Part shown: positions 22,687 through 30,987 of the stretch, piece by piece | How positions within the stretch are numbered: position 1 is the stretch's first letter | Layout: every line of letters starts with the position of its first letter | DNA from: an uncultured Carnobacterium sp. | GTDB lineage: Bacteria; Bacillota; Bacilli; Lactobacillales; Aerococcaceae | DNA length: 39,927 bases | Direction of reading: 5' to 3' | Assembly (NCBI GenBank): GCA_937967765.1 | Contig: CALCML010000016.1 | Coordinates: 1-39,927, forward strand | The notes under the pieces: generated by a model | Seen by the model: the letters and a program-made list of their open reading frames with translations, nothing else | The model's database searches: none | Told to the model about the DNA's origin: nothing | Position numbers and translations under genes: made by a program

Positions 22687-25600
22687 TTGCTTACATTTTA
22701 CAATGAAAAAGGTGAAGGGTTTGGAGCACAAGTTGAATTCACGGTCAAAAATGCCGTAAATGGCGAGCGTTCCATTTCAGGGACTATTATTTCAAATGAT
22801 AGAGTTTTATCTGAAATTGACCGTGGATGGAAATTTGAGCTTAACGGCGAATTTTTTACCATCATTTACGCCAAGCCTCGAGATGAGGGGCGCAACCTTT
22901 CCGTTTCCTTCGACGCTGTTCACCAATTCTTTTATGACTTCGATCACTCGAACTGTTATACCGAATTCAACGGATCACATCGTTTTGAAGTGTATATTGA
23001 AGCTATCTTTAAAGATAGCGGTTATCGATATCAGATTGAGCCAAACGTAAGAGTGAATTCTATTCGTAAGGAAAACTTCGGAAATGCCAAGCGCTTAGAA
23101 ATGTTTAAAGACATTGTAAAAGCTGCTGGGCTCGAGTTTTCCGTTTCCGGGAAAGTTGTCTTAATTACTAAAAAAATCGGTGCGGATCTTTCGACGGTCG
23201 TCCGAAAAAATTTCAATATGAATGAACTAGTGATTGAAAAGAATATCAACAAGTTCATTACCTATAAACGCGGACTCGGTGCGTGGAAGGATGAAGAAGA
23301 CCATAGCAAGGGACGATATACATCCGAATATGAAAGTCCACTAGCTAGTATTTATGGACGTATCGAAGGCGAACCGGTAACGGATGAACGTTATAAAGAT
23401 ACCGGAAAGTTATTAGAGCGCTTAAAATTTGAAGTAGATAACTCATACTCGATATCTGTCCAGCTTGATATGGAAGATTTAACCCGAGCCGGCTATCAAT
23501 ATACGCAACCGCGGGCGGGCGATTATATTATGGCTATTAACGAAACGATAGGATTCCGTGAAAAAATTCGGATTGTTTCGTTTGAAAGTTCTTATGACGT
23601 CACGGGGCGCTTGATTAACCATAAAGTGACTTGTAACGATATCGGAAGCGTTCAAAAACAGATAAGCTCTGAAGGCTCAATTATTCGCAGCGTGGGACAA
23701 AGTAAGGAATTCGCAGAAAGCGCTCTGGCGGTCGCTACAAAGGCGCTTGTTAGTGCGGATGGCAAGAATACGGTCTATTATGGCGCAACTAAACCAAAAG
23801 ACGAGCCAATCGGAACAATACGTCGCGGTGATATCCTTTACTTGACGGCTGGCGAAGATACAGAAATGTATATCTGGAATGGTTCAGAGTGGGAGCTTAA
23901 AAAGTTAAAACTTGATACAGCGGAGCTTGAAAAAGAATTCGATAAAGTCAAGAAAGCAACAGAACAAGCAAGCGAAGAAAATAAACGCAGAACTGAAGAA
24001 GCTCTAAAAAAAGCCGGAACAAGTGAAGATTTAGCAAAAGAAGCGAAGAAAATCGCAGACGAGAGCGTTAAGAATTTAAACACGTTTAAGTCAACGGCAG
24101 AACGGGCGCAAACGGCTTTGTCGGGTAACCTGGACGCTCTGAAACGAACAGTTACCAATGAAGTCAATCAAGCTTCAGAACATCGCAGAACGACCACTGA
24201 GGCTCTTAGTCGCATGACCGGGCAGATGAATGGCTTTGCGACGAAATCAGAGGTCAGACAAAATGTGGATGGTCTGACTGAGACATTCGCCAAACTAAAA
24301 ACCGATACGAACAATTTGATTTCTGGAGCTAAAAGCGATATTACTTTAGCAAAAACAGAATTTCAGAAAACAGCTGATGGATTGTCTGTTAAAATGTCAG
24401 CAGTCGAGAGCTATGTTGATCAAGATGGTCAGCGACAAGAAGCGTTGAGAAGATACACTCGAGAAGAGAGCGCACGACAAGCGACAGCAGTCCGTGATCT
24501 GGTTACAAGGGACTATGTGGGTAAATCGACTTATCAGGAGGATGTGAGAGGTCTTGAACGTCGGTTCCGTGAGATAAACACGCAGACAAACAATGATATT
24601 GCTACAAAGATTGCTCAGTATAAGCAGACGGTAGACGGTCAATTTGCAAGTATCACATCGCAAATGGCTGGCAAGGTCAATCAAACGGACTTCCAAAGAG
24701 TCAAGGAAACAAGTCAGTTATATGAGCGTATCTTAGGGAATACAGAACAAGGCTTACCTGATAAGATTTCACGTTTGGTTATGACTAACGAGATATTCCA
24801 GACTGAGGTTGGAAAATATGTAACAGATGACAACAACTTGATTGTCAATTCCATGACAATGAACAAGCATACACTTGTCAACGCGAACAGAAACGGTGTG
24901 AACGTATCAGTAAATGAGGGTGTTTTTACAGTAAAAGCGCAAGGGTTAACAAGCTATAATTTCAGTGGATTTACACTTCCAATTTACGTAAAAAAAATAT
25001 ATCGTGGAGAAACTTACACGCTTGGTTTTAAATATCGAATACGTTCAAAGCTTGATAGCGTTTTTGCCTTCAACGTCAAGAATCACAAGTTGAATAAACT
25101 CTTACTAAATGCTGATATTGGAACATCTAGCAGTCAAACCTCGAATGAATGGCAGGAATTCCAAAAAACTTTCACAGTTCAAGAGGATTTTGCTTTTGGT
25201 GAGGATACCAATTATCCATTTTACATATATTTAGCTAAAAATGGCTGGATTGAGTTCAAAGAGCCTATTTTAGTTCGTGGTTCAAAGACTGGACCATACA
25301 AGCCTAGTCAATTTGACGACGCTTACAAACAGACAAAAGAAGCTAAAGAACTAGCAGAAAGCGCTCAAACGCAGGCTATCCGAGTAGCTGAAAAGGCTGA
25401 GGAAACAAAAAGAACCTTGGAAGCAACACGGACACAAATGACACTGCTTTCTAACTCATGGTCTGTTAGAACTCTGAATGGCCCCGGCGACGTGTTGGGT
25501 GCTATCAACCTAAACCCTGACGGCTCAGTTAAAATCAACGAGGGTCTAATCTCAATCGGAGAAAAAACCTATATCAAAGACGGCGTGATTAAAAAGTCTA

Positions 25601-26208
25601 TGATTGGCAACGCTCAAATCGGGACGGCGCATATCGGAGAAATTGACGCAAGTCAAGCTAGACTTATCAATGTATCAGCTAAGAACATTGTCTCAGAGGG
25701 TTTGACAGCAAATATTATCCGAGGTGGCAAGCTATCATCCTTGAATGGTGATACTGATTTTGACTTACAAACTGGCTGGATTGAAATGAATAGTGAAGGT
25801 GTTGGTATCAGAAATCAATTTGCTGGAAGGCCTCTTCAATATCTAGTTTTCGCTCCCGGAAGAATCAATGGTAAGCTTGGTTCATATACTGCTTTAATGT
25901 CAAACTCTAAAGGTAAAATTAGCATGGATGACGGTTCAGCCGGTATTCAAATATGGAATACAAATGATAACACAAGCGCCATCAACTTGTACGGCGACGA
26001 AATAGCTATGTTATACAATGCGAACGACCCGAAAGGAATTATCTTTGATAATATCAAGAATGAAATCAGAAATATCGAAACCATGTGGATAAAAGGAAAA
26101 TCGCTTGAAATTATTTTAAATGACATTTTTTGGAATTTTAGGGTCCTTTCTGACGGTGGAGCGAAACTTCCGTACAACTATTTTAAATACTGGAATGGAG
26201 ATAAATAA
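22687..26208 (+). CDS. Tail tip/receptor-binding protein (Tal N-terminus, gp58-like C-terminus)
   Basis: A 1,173-residue protein starting at TTG 22687 after GGAAGGAGG. Residues 1-~320 match the prophage tail endopeptidase (Tal, gp44-like) domain (AVHQFFYDFDHSNCYTEF, VTCNDIGSVQKQ). Residues ~410-700 are coiled coil with repeated EAxKxA patterns. Residues ~716-880 look like a carbohydrate-binding beta-sandwich (LIVNSMTMNK, TYTLGFKYRI). From ~926 the pattern WSVRTLNGPGDVLGAINLNP and the phrase IGNAQIGTAHIGEIDASQAR are those of streptococcal tail fibres. It would bind the host surface. Base composition shifts at about 24,150, inside the coiled coil. Confidence 0.88.
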   Translation: MLTFYNEKGEGFGAQVEFTVKNAVNGERSISGTIISNDRVLSEIDRGWKFELNGEFFTIIYAKPRDEGRNLSVSFDAVHQFFYDFDHSNCYTEFNGSHRFEVYIEAIFKDSGYRYQIEPNVRVNSIRKENFGNAKRLEMFKDIVKAAGLEFSVSGKVVLITKKIGADLSTVVRKNFNMNELVIEKNINKFITYKRGLGAWKDEEDHSKGRYTSEYESPLASIYGRIEGEPVTDERYKDTGKLLERLKFEVDNSYSISVQLDMEDLTRAGYQYTQPRAGDYIMAINETIGFREKIRIVSFESSYDVTGRLINHKVTCNDIGSVQKQISSEGSIIRSVGQSKEFAESALAVATKALVSADGKNTVYYGATKPKDEPIGTIRRGDILYLTAGEDTEMYIWNGSEWELKKLKLDTAELEKEFDKVKKATEQASEENKRRTEEALKKAGTSEDLAKEAKKIADESVKNLNTFKSTAERAQTALSGNLDALKRTVTNEVNQASEHRRTTTEALSRMTGQMNGFATKSEVRQNVDGLTETFAKLKTDTNNLISGAKSDITLAKTEFQKTADGLSVKMSAVESYVDQDGQRQEALRRYTREESARQATAVRDLVTRDYVGKSTYQEDVRGLERRFREINTQTNNDIATKIAQYKQTVDGQFASITSQMAGKVNQTDFQRVKETSQLYERILGNTEQGLPDKISRLVMTNEIFQTEVGKYVTDDNNLIVNSMTMNKHTLVNANRNGVNVSVNEGVFTVKAQGLTSYNFSGFTLPIYVKKIYRGETYTLGFKYRIRSKLDSVFAFNVKNHKLNKLLLNADIGTSSSQTSNEWQEFQKTFTVQEDFAFGEDTNYPFYIYLAKNGWIEFKEPILVRGSKTGPYKPSQFDDAYKQTKEAKELAESAQTQAIRVAEKAEETKRTLEATRTQMTLLSNSWSVRTLNGPGDVLGAINLNPDGSVKINEGLISIGEKTYIKDGVIKKSMIGNAQIGTAHIGEIDASQARLINVSAKNIVSEGLTANIIRGGKLSSLNGDTDFDLQTGWIEMNSEGVGIRNQFAGRPLQYLVFAPGRINGKLGSYTALMSNSKGKISMDDGSAGIQIWNTNDNTSAINLYGDEIAMLYNANDPKGIIFDNIKNEIRNIETMWIKGKSLEIILNDIFWNFRVLSDGGAKLPYNYFKYWNGDK

Positions 26209-26211
26209 TTA

Positions 26212-26358
26212 ATGAACCAAGCAGACAAAGTTATTAACGACTTAGCAATTCAACTTGCTAATAAGACGATTGAATGCGCAAATTACAAAGCTCTTTATGA
26301 AGAAGTGCAAGAACAACTTCAACAACTACAAGCAGAAAAAGAAGAAAAGGAACAATAA
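26212..26358 (+). CDS. 48-residue helical protein
   Basis: A short ORF beginning ATGAACCAA four bases after the tail fibre stop, with GGAG 11 bases upstream. The product is one long helix rich in Gln, Glu and Lys (QEQLQQLQAEKEEKEQ at the end). A gene of this size and type commonly lies between the tail fibre and DUF1366 genes in streptococcal phages. Its function is unknown. Confidence 0.65.
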   Translation: MNQADKVINDLAIQLANKTIECANYKALYEEVQEQLQQLQAEKEEKEQ

Positions 26359-26361
26359 TAT

Positions 26362-26976
26362 ATGACATTTAAAGTTATCAATAAATACTTACAAGAAAAC
26401 GGCAGAACATTTGTGGCGATTCGACAAGATGCACCATATACAGCTTTTGACCGTGTTTTAATCGGTAATCACATGAATGAGTCAGACGAAGATTTGATTA
26501 AAGCAGTGATTGCTCAAGTAACGACTGAATTTAATCCAGCAGATGGTGTGAAGAAGTTACAAGAAGACTTACAAACACAAGCGCAAGAATACGAAACAAA
26601 GCTAGCTGAGAAAGATGCTAAAATTGCGGAAGTCAAAGCTGTTGCAGATTGGGCAGTATTGGTCCGTGTGACTGATGTTGACCATCCACTAGACCCTACG
26701 TTATACAAACGTGGTCTTGAATTGGTTGACCTTGGTCAAGCTGGTAAAACTTACCAACCACAAGAAATCTTCACACTTGAAAATCCAAACCACGTTGAGA
26801 AATTTCAGGAAGGGCAACGCGTCATGATTCAAGTGAATGAAGCATTCACTTATCAAGGTCAAACGCTTGAGCAACTTGCAAGTCTTGAACAAAACGGCAA
26901 ACTTGGTATCTGGAAGTGGACAGAACCAAAGAAAGAAGAGCCATCTAGCGAGCTAGATACTCAACCCATTCAGTAA
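26362..26976 (+). CDS. DUF1366 family protein
   Basis: A 204-residue DUF1366 protein. The first part (MTFKVINKYLQENGRTFVAI and IGNHMNESDEDLIKAVI) is the family's head; a short coiled coil (LQEDLQTQAQEYETKLAEKD) follows, and a C-terminal domain includes YQPQEIFTLENPNHVEKFQE. The family is frequent between tail and lysis genes of streptococcal phages, and its role is not known. It could be a baseplate accessory protein. Confidence 0.85.
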   Translation: MTFKVINKYLQENGRTFVAIRQDAPYTAFDRVLIGNHMNESDEDLIKAVIAQVTTEFNPADGVKKLQEDLQTQAQEYETKLAEKDAKIAEVKAVADWAVLVRVTDVDHPLDPTLYKRGLELVDLGQAGKTYQPQEIFTLENPNHVEKFQEGQRVMIQVNEAFTYQGQTLEQLASLEQNGKLGIWKWTEPKKEEPSSELDTQPIQ

Positions 26977-26986
26977 GAGGTAGCTT

Positions 26987-27442
26987 ATGCAAGATTTAGC
27001 ATTTCACGAATTATTAGAACACCTCAAAAATCTTTCATATAGCCCTTACATCCATTTCTTTTTTTGGTTGATGATTTTAGATATCATAACTGGATATATC
27101 AAGGCATTCAAGACTAAGCGTTTTGATAGCAAAATTGGGACAATGGGATTGATTCGTCATTTCATTGTCTTTCTTGTAATCTTGCTCGTAGCAATGTATG
27201 CCCGTTCGCTTGGTTTTCGTAGCTTTGGGATTGCCTGGACTATGTTTTTCTCTTTCAATTATCTGTTTTCAGTAATTGAAAATTGGGAAATGATTGGCCT
27301 CGCGTTTCCAGAATTCCTAAAACCTTATATCAATCAAATCAAGAAAGATAATGCTCGTAAGATAGGTCAGTTACTGGTCAACATTGACCAAAAAGACAAA
27401 GTAGAAATCGAAGTAAAGGAGAAAGACGATGCAACAAATTAA
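26987..27442 (+). CDS. Phage holin (Phage_holin_4 type)
   Basis: A 151-residue membrane protein with at least three hydrophobic segments (FFWLMILDIITGYIKAF, FIVFLVILLVAMYA, a third around IAWTMFFSFNYLFSVI), each long enough to cross the membrane. The D-I-I-T-G-Y motif after the first segment is typical of the toxin-secretion/phage lysis holin family. It would open the cytoplasmic membrane for the endolysin. It overlaps the next gene by 14 bp. Confidence 0.88.
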   Translation: MQDLAFHELLEHLKNLSYSPYIHFFFWLMILDIITGYIKAFKTKRFDSKIGTMGLIRHFIVFLVILLVAMYARSLGFRSFGIAWTMFFSFNYLFSVIENWEMIGLAFPEFLKPYINQIKKDNARKIGQLLVNIDQKDKVEIEVKEKDDATN

Positions 27443-27773
27443 TGAAATTTTACTCAATGGAGCTATTAGTATCCTTGTCATTTTTGCTGGAATTGCAGTT
27501 AAAACTGTTAAAGAGTACCTTATAAAAAAAGGCGGTGAGCAGACCGTCAAGATCGTTGAAATTTTGGCCAAAAATGCGGTCAATGCAGTTGAGCAGGTAT
27601 CAGCTGAGACAGGCTATAAAGGCGAAGAGAAGCTAGAACAAGCTAGAATCAAAATTCGTGCCGAATTGAACAAGTACAATATTGGCATGACGGACAAAGA
27701 CATGGACACATTTATTGAATCTGCAGTCAAGCAGATGAACGATGCGTGGAAAGGAGACAATGCGAATGTCTAA
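27429..27773 (+). CDS. Second holin (LLH type)
   Basis: A 114-residue protein with one N-terminal membrane segment (LLNGAISILVIFAGIAVKTV) and a long helical tail with KNAVNAVEQVSAETGYKGEE. This matches the phage holin LLH family. Having two holin-like genes before the lysin is common in pneumococcal phages; one may act as holin and the other as antiholin or helper. It overlaps the endolysin gene by 8 bp. Confidence 0.85.
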   Translation: MQQINEILLNGAISILVIFAGIAVKTVKEYLIKKGGEQTVKIVEILAKNAVNAVEQVSAETGYKGEEKLEQARIKIRAELNKYNIGMTDKDMDTFIESAVKQMNDAWKGDNANV

Positions 27774-28632
27774 AAAACAAGATATGATTAACGACCTTAT
27801 CGCTCATGCGGATGTAGGGACTGGGGTAGATTACGACGGAATGTACGGCTACCAATGCGCAGATGTGACTTGCTACGGTATCTATGAATACTTCGGTATT
27901 CGTCTATGGGGTAATGCTATTGACTTGCTACGGTCAGCAGAAGCAGCAGGCTTACAAGTCGTCTATGGCGCTCAATATCCAAAAGCTGGTTGGTTCTTTG
28001 TTAAGAACTTCGTTGCTGGTGATGGCGTCAATTATGGTCACACTGGTCTTGTCTATGAAGATTCGGACGGTTCTACCATTAAGACCATTGAACAGAATAT
28101 CGATGGGAACTGGGACTATCTTGATGTCGGTGGCCCTTGTCGCTACTATGAGCGTTCAGTCAATTCGATTGTGGGCTATATCGTACCGCCTCAAGAAGAC
28201 CAATCAGGTTGGAAGCATGATGACACTGGCTGGTGGTGGAGTCGTAAAGATGGCTCTTACCCTACTTCAAAATTTGAAGCAATTGACGGCAACTGGTTCT
28301 ATTTCGATGAGTCAGGCTATATGTACGCAAATCAATGGCTACATCATACAGATGGGTGCTGGTATTGGTTTGACAAGGACGGCTATATGGCCAATAGCGG
28401 TTGGAAGAAAATCAATGGAAAATGGTACTACTTCAATGCAGACGGTGCCATGCAGACTGGCTGGGTGAAATACTATGAGAAATGGTATTACCTGGATGCT
28501 CAAAATGGCGATATGAAATCAGACTGCTTCGTGCCATATAACGGCGGATATTATCTCATGCTTGAAGATGGTCGATTGGCTGAACAAGCAGAATTCGTAA
28601 TCGAGCCGGACGGCTTGATTACTACAAAATAA
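27766..28632 (+). CDS. Endolysin: CHAP-like hydrolase with choline-binding repeats
   Basis: A 288-residue lysin. The N-terminal ~140 residues look like an NlpC/P60-CHAP-type cysteine hydrolase, with Cys in YGYQCADVT and His in NYGHTGLVYED as the likely catalytic pair, then IEQNIDGNW. From ~145 it carries about six choline-binding repeats (SGWKHDDTGWWWSRKDGSY, WFYFDESGYMYANQWL, WYYFNADGAMQTGWVKYY). Its end, FVIEPDGLITTK, resembles the tail of Dp-1 Pal. It would bind phosphocholine on teichoic acid and cut peptidoglycan. ATG 27766 is chosen by spacing from AAAGGAG; ATG 27760 is too near. Confidence 0.92.
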   Translation: MSKKQDMINDLIAHADVGTGVDYDGMYGYQCADVTCYGIYEYFGIRLWGNAIDLLRSAEAAGLQVVYGAQYPKAGWFFVKNFVAGDGVNYGHTGLVYEDSDGSTIKTIEQNIDGNWDYLDVGGPCRYYERSVNSIVGYIVPPQEDQSGWKHDDTGWWWSRKDGSYPTSKFEAIDGNWFYFDESGYMYANQWLHHTDGCWYWFDKDGYMANSGWKKINGKWYYFNADGAMQTGWVKYYEKWYYLDAQNGDMKSDCFVPYNGGYYLMLEDGRLAEQAEFVIEPDGLITTK

Positions 28633-28668
28633 AAACATAGAAAGAAATTCAAAATTTAATTACACTTT

Positions 28669-28697
28669 ACCGCTGGCGTATGCTGGCGGTTTTTTGT
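28669..28697 (+). terminator. Terminator after the lysis genes
   Basis: ACCGC (28669-28673) pairs with GCGGT (28686-28690) and a T-run follows. It ends the late operon before attP. Confidence 0.7.
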
Positions 28698-28766
28698 TTG
28701 CTCTGAAAAAGAGTTGTGAAAGGAGTTATAAAACTAGCTATATACTGTTTTAATAATATTTCCGTA

Positions 28767-28782
28767 ACTCCCACCGGCTCCA
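28767..28782. other. attP: Presumed attP core matching the 3' end of ssrA (tmRNA)
   Basis: ACTCCCACCGGCTCCA fits the 3' end of streptococcal tmRNA: CCCAC would be the 3' side of the T-stem (pairing GTGGG) and CGGCTCC the 3' acceptor strand, which pairs with the 5' GGGGTCG of ssrA when G-U is allowed. It lies 140 bp from the integrase gene, where attP is expected. The exact core length cannot be set from this sequence alone. Confidence 0.65.
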
Positions 28783-28784
28783 TT

Positions 28785-28814
28785 ATTCTTTTGTATTCTT
28801 TTACATTCCTTTCT
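28785..28814. repeat. Three tandem 10-bp repeats, ATTCTTTTGT type (cluster 1)
   Basis: ATTCTTTTGT, ATTCTTTTAC and ATTCCTTTCT follow each other without gap, a 10-bp period close to one DNA turn. A second such cluster lies at 28846. Confidence 0.6.
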
Positions 28815-28838
28815 AAAACGTTGTAATTACAGCGTTTT
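28815..28838. terminator. Near-perfect 24-bp palindrome, possible bidirectional terminator
   Basis: AAAACG at one end pairs with CGTTTT at the other around TTGTAATTACAG, of which TGTAATTACA is itself a perfect palindrome. T-runs flank it on the plus side. It may terminate transcripts or be a protein site between the two repeat clusters. Confidence 0.5.
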
Positions 28839-28845
28839 TTATTTT

Positions 28846-28875
28846 GTTCTTTGGTATTCTTTGGTATTCCTTTTT
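28846..28875. repeat. Three tandem 10-bp repeats, ATTCTTTGGT type (cluster 2)
   Basis: GTTCTTTGGT, ATTCTTTGGT and ATTCCTTTTT are arranged head to tail as in cluster 1, in the same orientation and with the same order of variants. Confidence 0.6.
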
Positions 28876-28905
28876 AAAAAAGGGAGTTACAAAAGGAGTC
28901 ACAAA

Positions 28906-28923
28906 AAGGAGGCAAGCCTCCTT
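28906..28923 (-). terminator. Terminator of the integrase operon
   Basis: AAGGAGGC and GCCTCCTT form a perfect 8-bp stem with a two-base centre; read on the minus strand it is followed by T residues. It overlaps the integrase stop codon. Confidence 0.85.
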
Positions 28924-30004
28924 AAAAATCTATATATTTTGCAAAACGTTCTCCGATATCATCTTTTGCTTGAGTGGTTATATGAGTATATACGTTCATG
29001 GTTGTTTTTAAGTCAGAATGCCCGAGCCGATATTGAACTTGTTTTAAAGTCATTCCAGCTTCAAAGCAAAGACTTGCGTGAGTATGTCTGAACCCGTGTA
29101 TTTTAATCGGACGCAAGTCACTACCTTCGACAATTTTAATAAGCCATTTTCTGGGCAAGGTGCTTGGAATTGGTTTTTTGAATTCATTCTCAAAAATGTA
29201 TCTTGTATCAGGATTTTGCTTTCTCCATTTTTTTAAAATGCTTTTTGTTTTTTTATCAAGACTAATTAATCTATTACTGCTTACTGTTTTTGTATTTCCT
29301 ATTTCTTCGCCCCCGAAACCTCTTGTGATAGCCTTATTTATGCTCAGAGTATTATCATTCCAATCTTTCCATTCAAGAGCTAAAATCTCACCTTTTCGTG
29401 CTCCCGTAAAAGCTAAAAGGCGAAAAAGAGTTATTTTTTCCAAGTCTTTTGTTTGTACGACTAGCTTCATAAAAGATTTTAATTCATCTTTATTATAGAA
29501 ATCACTCTTTTCGTTTGATTTTTTTCTGATAGACGTCACTACACTATCGACTGGATTCGTTTCGATATAACCATGTCTGATAGCGTATTTGAAGACGTTA
29601 TTCATCAGTCCTTTTAATTTACGTCCATAGACTAATTTTTTAGACCATTCGTTGACTTGCTCTTGCATTTGAATTGGCGTGATCGTACTAATTTTCTTGT
29701 TACCAAAAGCCGGGTAGATATGATTTTCAAAATTCCTAGAAGTCTTTATATAAGTGCTATCTTGCACTGTATCAGCGTATTCTTTAAGCCATTTTTTCGA
29801 GATTTCTTCGACAGTTATATCTTTCTTAGTTTGTTTCTCGTTTTCGATATCAGTTTGAAGTTGAAGTAGTGCAGCACGGGCTTTCCCTTTGGTTTCAAAT
29901 CCTCGACGTGTAATGTAACGACTAGATCCATCCACCTTGCCTATATAGACTCGGAACATATAAGCGGTATCACCGTTTTTCTTTTTGTAAGATTTTATTT
30001 CCAT
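28922..30004 (-). CDS. int: Tyrosine integrase
   Basis: A 360-residue site-specific recombinase. The N-terminal ~60 residues form an arm-binding AP2-like domain with YMFRVYIGKVDGSSRYITRR. Residues ~65-155 are the SAM-like core-binding domain (ISKKWLKEYADTV). The catalytic part has R203 (TGARKGEI), H303 and R306 (HGFRHTH), H329 (LGHSD) and Y339 (MNVYTHI), so the active set is complete. It is the last gene of the leftward lysogeny operon and its 3' end borders attP. The sequence between it and the endolysin carries repeat sites likely bound by it. Confidence 0.95.
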   Translation of the reverse strand: MEIKSYKKKNGDTAYMFRVYIGKVDGSSRYITRRGFETKGKARAALLQLQTDIENEKQTKKDITVEEISKKWLKEYADTVQDSTYIKTSRNFENHIYPAFGNKKISTITPIQMQEQVNEWSKKLVYGRKLKGLMNNVFKYAIRHGYIETNPVDSVVTSIRKKSNEKSDFYNKDELKSFMKLVVQTKDLEKITLFRLLAFTGARKGEILALEWKDWNDNTLSINKAITRGFGGEEIGNTKTVSSNRLISLDKKTKSILKKWRKQNPDTRYIFENEFKKPIPSTLPRKWLIKIVEGSDLRPIKIHGFRHTHASLCFEAGMTLKQVQYRLGHSDLKTTMNVYTHITTQAKDDIGERFAKYIDF

Positions 30005-30051
30005 TTGATTATCACCTCGTCGTCAATTTTTGAGAGCGGGGGATTTTTTAT

Positions 30052-30597
30052 TTATTGAAAAAATCTTTCCACGTTGTTCGCTTGCGCTTGAGTCAATTTA
30101 GTCGAAATAGTTTTTATTTCACCCGTTACAATATTTCTGAGCAGTACCGATGCTGAACCTGGTTTTTCTTCTTGTATAGTAACAGACGTAGAATTAATAG
30201 TCCCTTTTCTCTTTCCTGAAGCGCCTACCATTCCTCCGACGATTGTCCCAAGTCCGGGAGCTATAACAGTACCTATTCCAGCACCTGTAAGTGCACTAGC
30301 TTTCTTGCCTTTTTGTGTTGTTTTTCCCGTAGTCGTTGTACGTTCTATAATTTTAGAGCCTTCAAATTGGAAATTCTCAAATTCGAATAGTTCGGGGGTT
30401 TCTGAATATAAACCGATATAATATTGGCCGTCAACTGTTTTTCTAATAGTAGTAGGTTTAGAAAATTGATTGCTTGCTGGCAAGGTTATTTTTGTTTCTA
30501 GCGCTGCTTTTTTTCTCATATCATTAGCTTTATTAAGGCCTTCTGCTGTTTTATCGATTGCGTTTTTTGTTAATTCTTTTATTTTATTAAAGTCCAT
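30052..30597 (-). CDS. Glycine-zipper protein in the lysogeny operon
   Basis: A 181-residue protein between the integrase and ImmA genes. It has a basic helical start (IKELTKNAIDKTAEGLNKAN), a beta-rich middle (TVDGQYYIGLYSETPELFEF), and a glycine-zipper hairpin (LTGAGIGTVIAPGLGTIVGG) near residues 105-125 that would enter or bind a membrane. A further C-terminal domain includes SVLLRNIVTGEIKTIS. I do not recognise a named family beyond the zipper. Expression from the lysogeny operon would make it available in the lysogen, so phage exclusion or host fitness are possible roles. Confidence 0.75.
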   Translation of the reverse strand: MDFNKIKELTKNAIDKTAEGLNKANDMRKKAALETKITLPASNQFSKPTTIRKTVDGQYYIGLYSETPELFEFENFQFEGSKIIERTTTTGKTTQKGKKASALTGAGIGTVIAPGLGTIVGGMVGASGKRKGTINSTSVTIQEEKPGSASVLLRNIVTGEIKTISTKLTQAQANNVERFFQ

Positions 30598-30603
30598 ATT
30601 TTT

Positions 30604-30984
30604 TTATCCTATCAATTCATAATATTCGTCGATAACCATCAATTCATCTGTTACAGTTTTTAGTTCATGCTTTTGCATAAAAGCAAGATAGTTAAAAGAT
30701 TGATGGTCGTCTGATAGTGCGAGTTCTTCTTCTAGTAACTTGTGGATCATTTGCCGATTAGCTTCATTTTCACACTTTATATAATTGTTTTTGTAAAGGC
30801 TGGCGGAATGGCTTAAATGCCCCAATTCGTGATAAACAACTCGTTTCTTTGCGTCCTCGGACAGCTCACGGTTAATAAAGATAATATTGATTTCTTCGAT
30901 ATAAACCCCTGGCCTATGCCATAGTTCATTATCAAAGTAAGCGAGAGTGACACCGTGAGAGTCTGCTAACTCTTCAATAGTCAT
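30604..30984 (-). CDS. ImmA/IrrE-like metallopeptidase
   Basis: A 126-residue zinc peptidase. HELGH at residues 52-56 is the metal site and the downstream ENEANRQMI supplies the third ligand. It starts four bases after the repressor stop. In ICEBs1 and many Gram-positive phages such an ImmA protein cleaves the neighbouring repressor to start induction; since the repressor here lacks a self-cleaving S24 domain, the same scheme is likely. It is shorter than some ImmA proteins but complete over the catalytic part. Confidence 0.9.
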   Translation of the reverse strand: MTIEELADSHGVTLAYFDNELWHRPGVYIEEINIIFINRELSEDAKKRVVYHELGHLSHSASLYKNNYIKCENEANRQMIHKLLEEELALSDDHQSFNYLAFMQKHELKTVTDELMVIDEYYELIG

Positions 30985-30987
30985 AAA

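Larger units (their letters stand above)
28722..28902. repeat. Arm-type GGAGTYAC sites around attP
   Basis: GGAGTTATAAAA (28722), GGAGTTACAAAA (28883) and GGAGTCACAAAA (28895) are near-identical direct copies. An inverted copy, GTAACTCC (28765-28772), touches the presumed core. They resemble integrase arm-binding sites. Confidence 0.5.

Noticed and set aside
27884..28468. 194-residue plus-strand open frame inside the endolysin gene
   Set aside because: Lies fully inside the endolysin; its composition follows from the repeated Trp/Tyr/Gly codons of the choline-binding repeats and no motif is visible.
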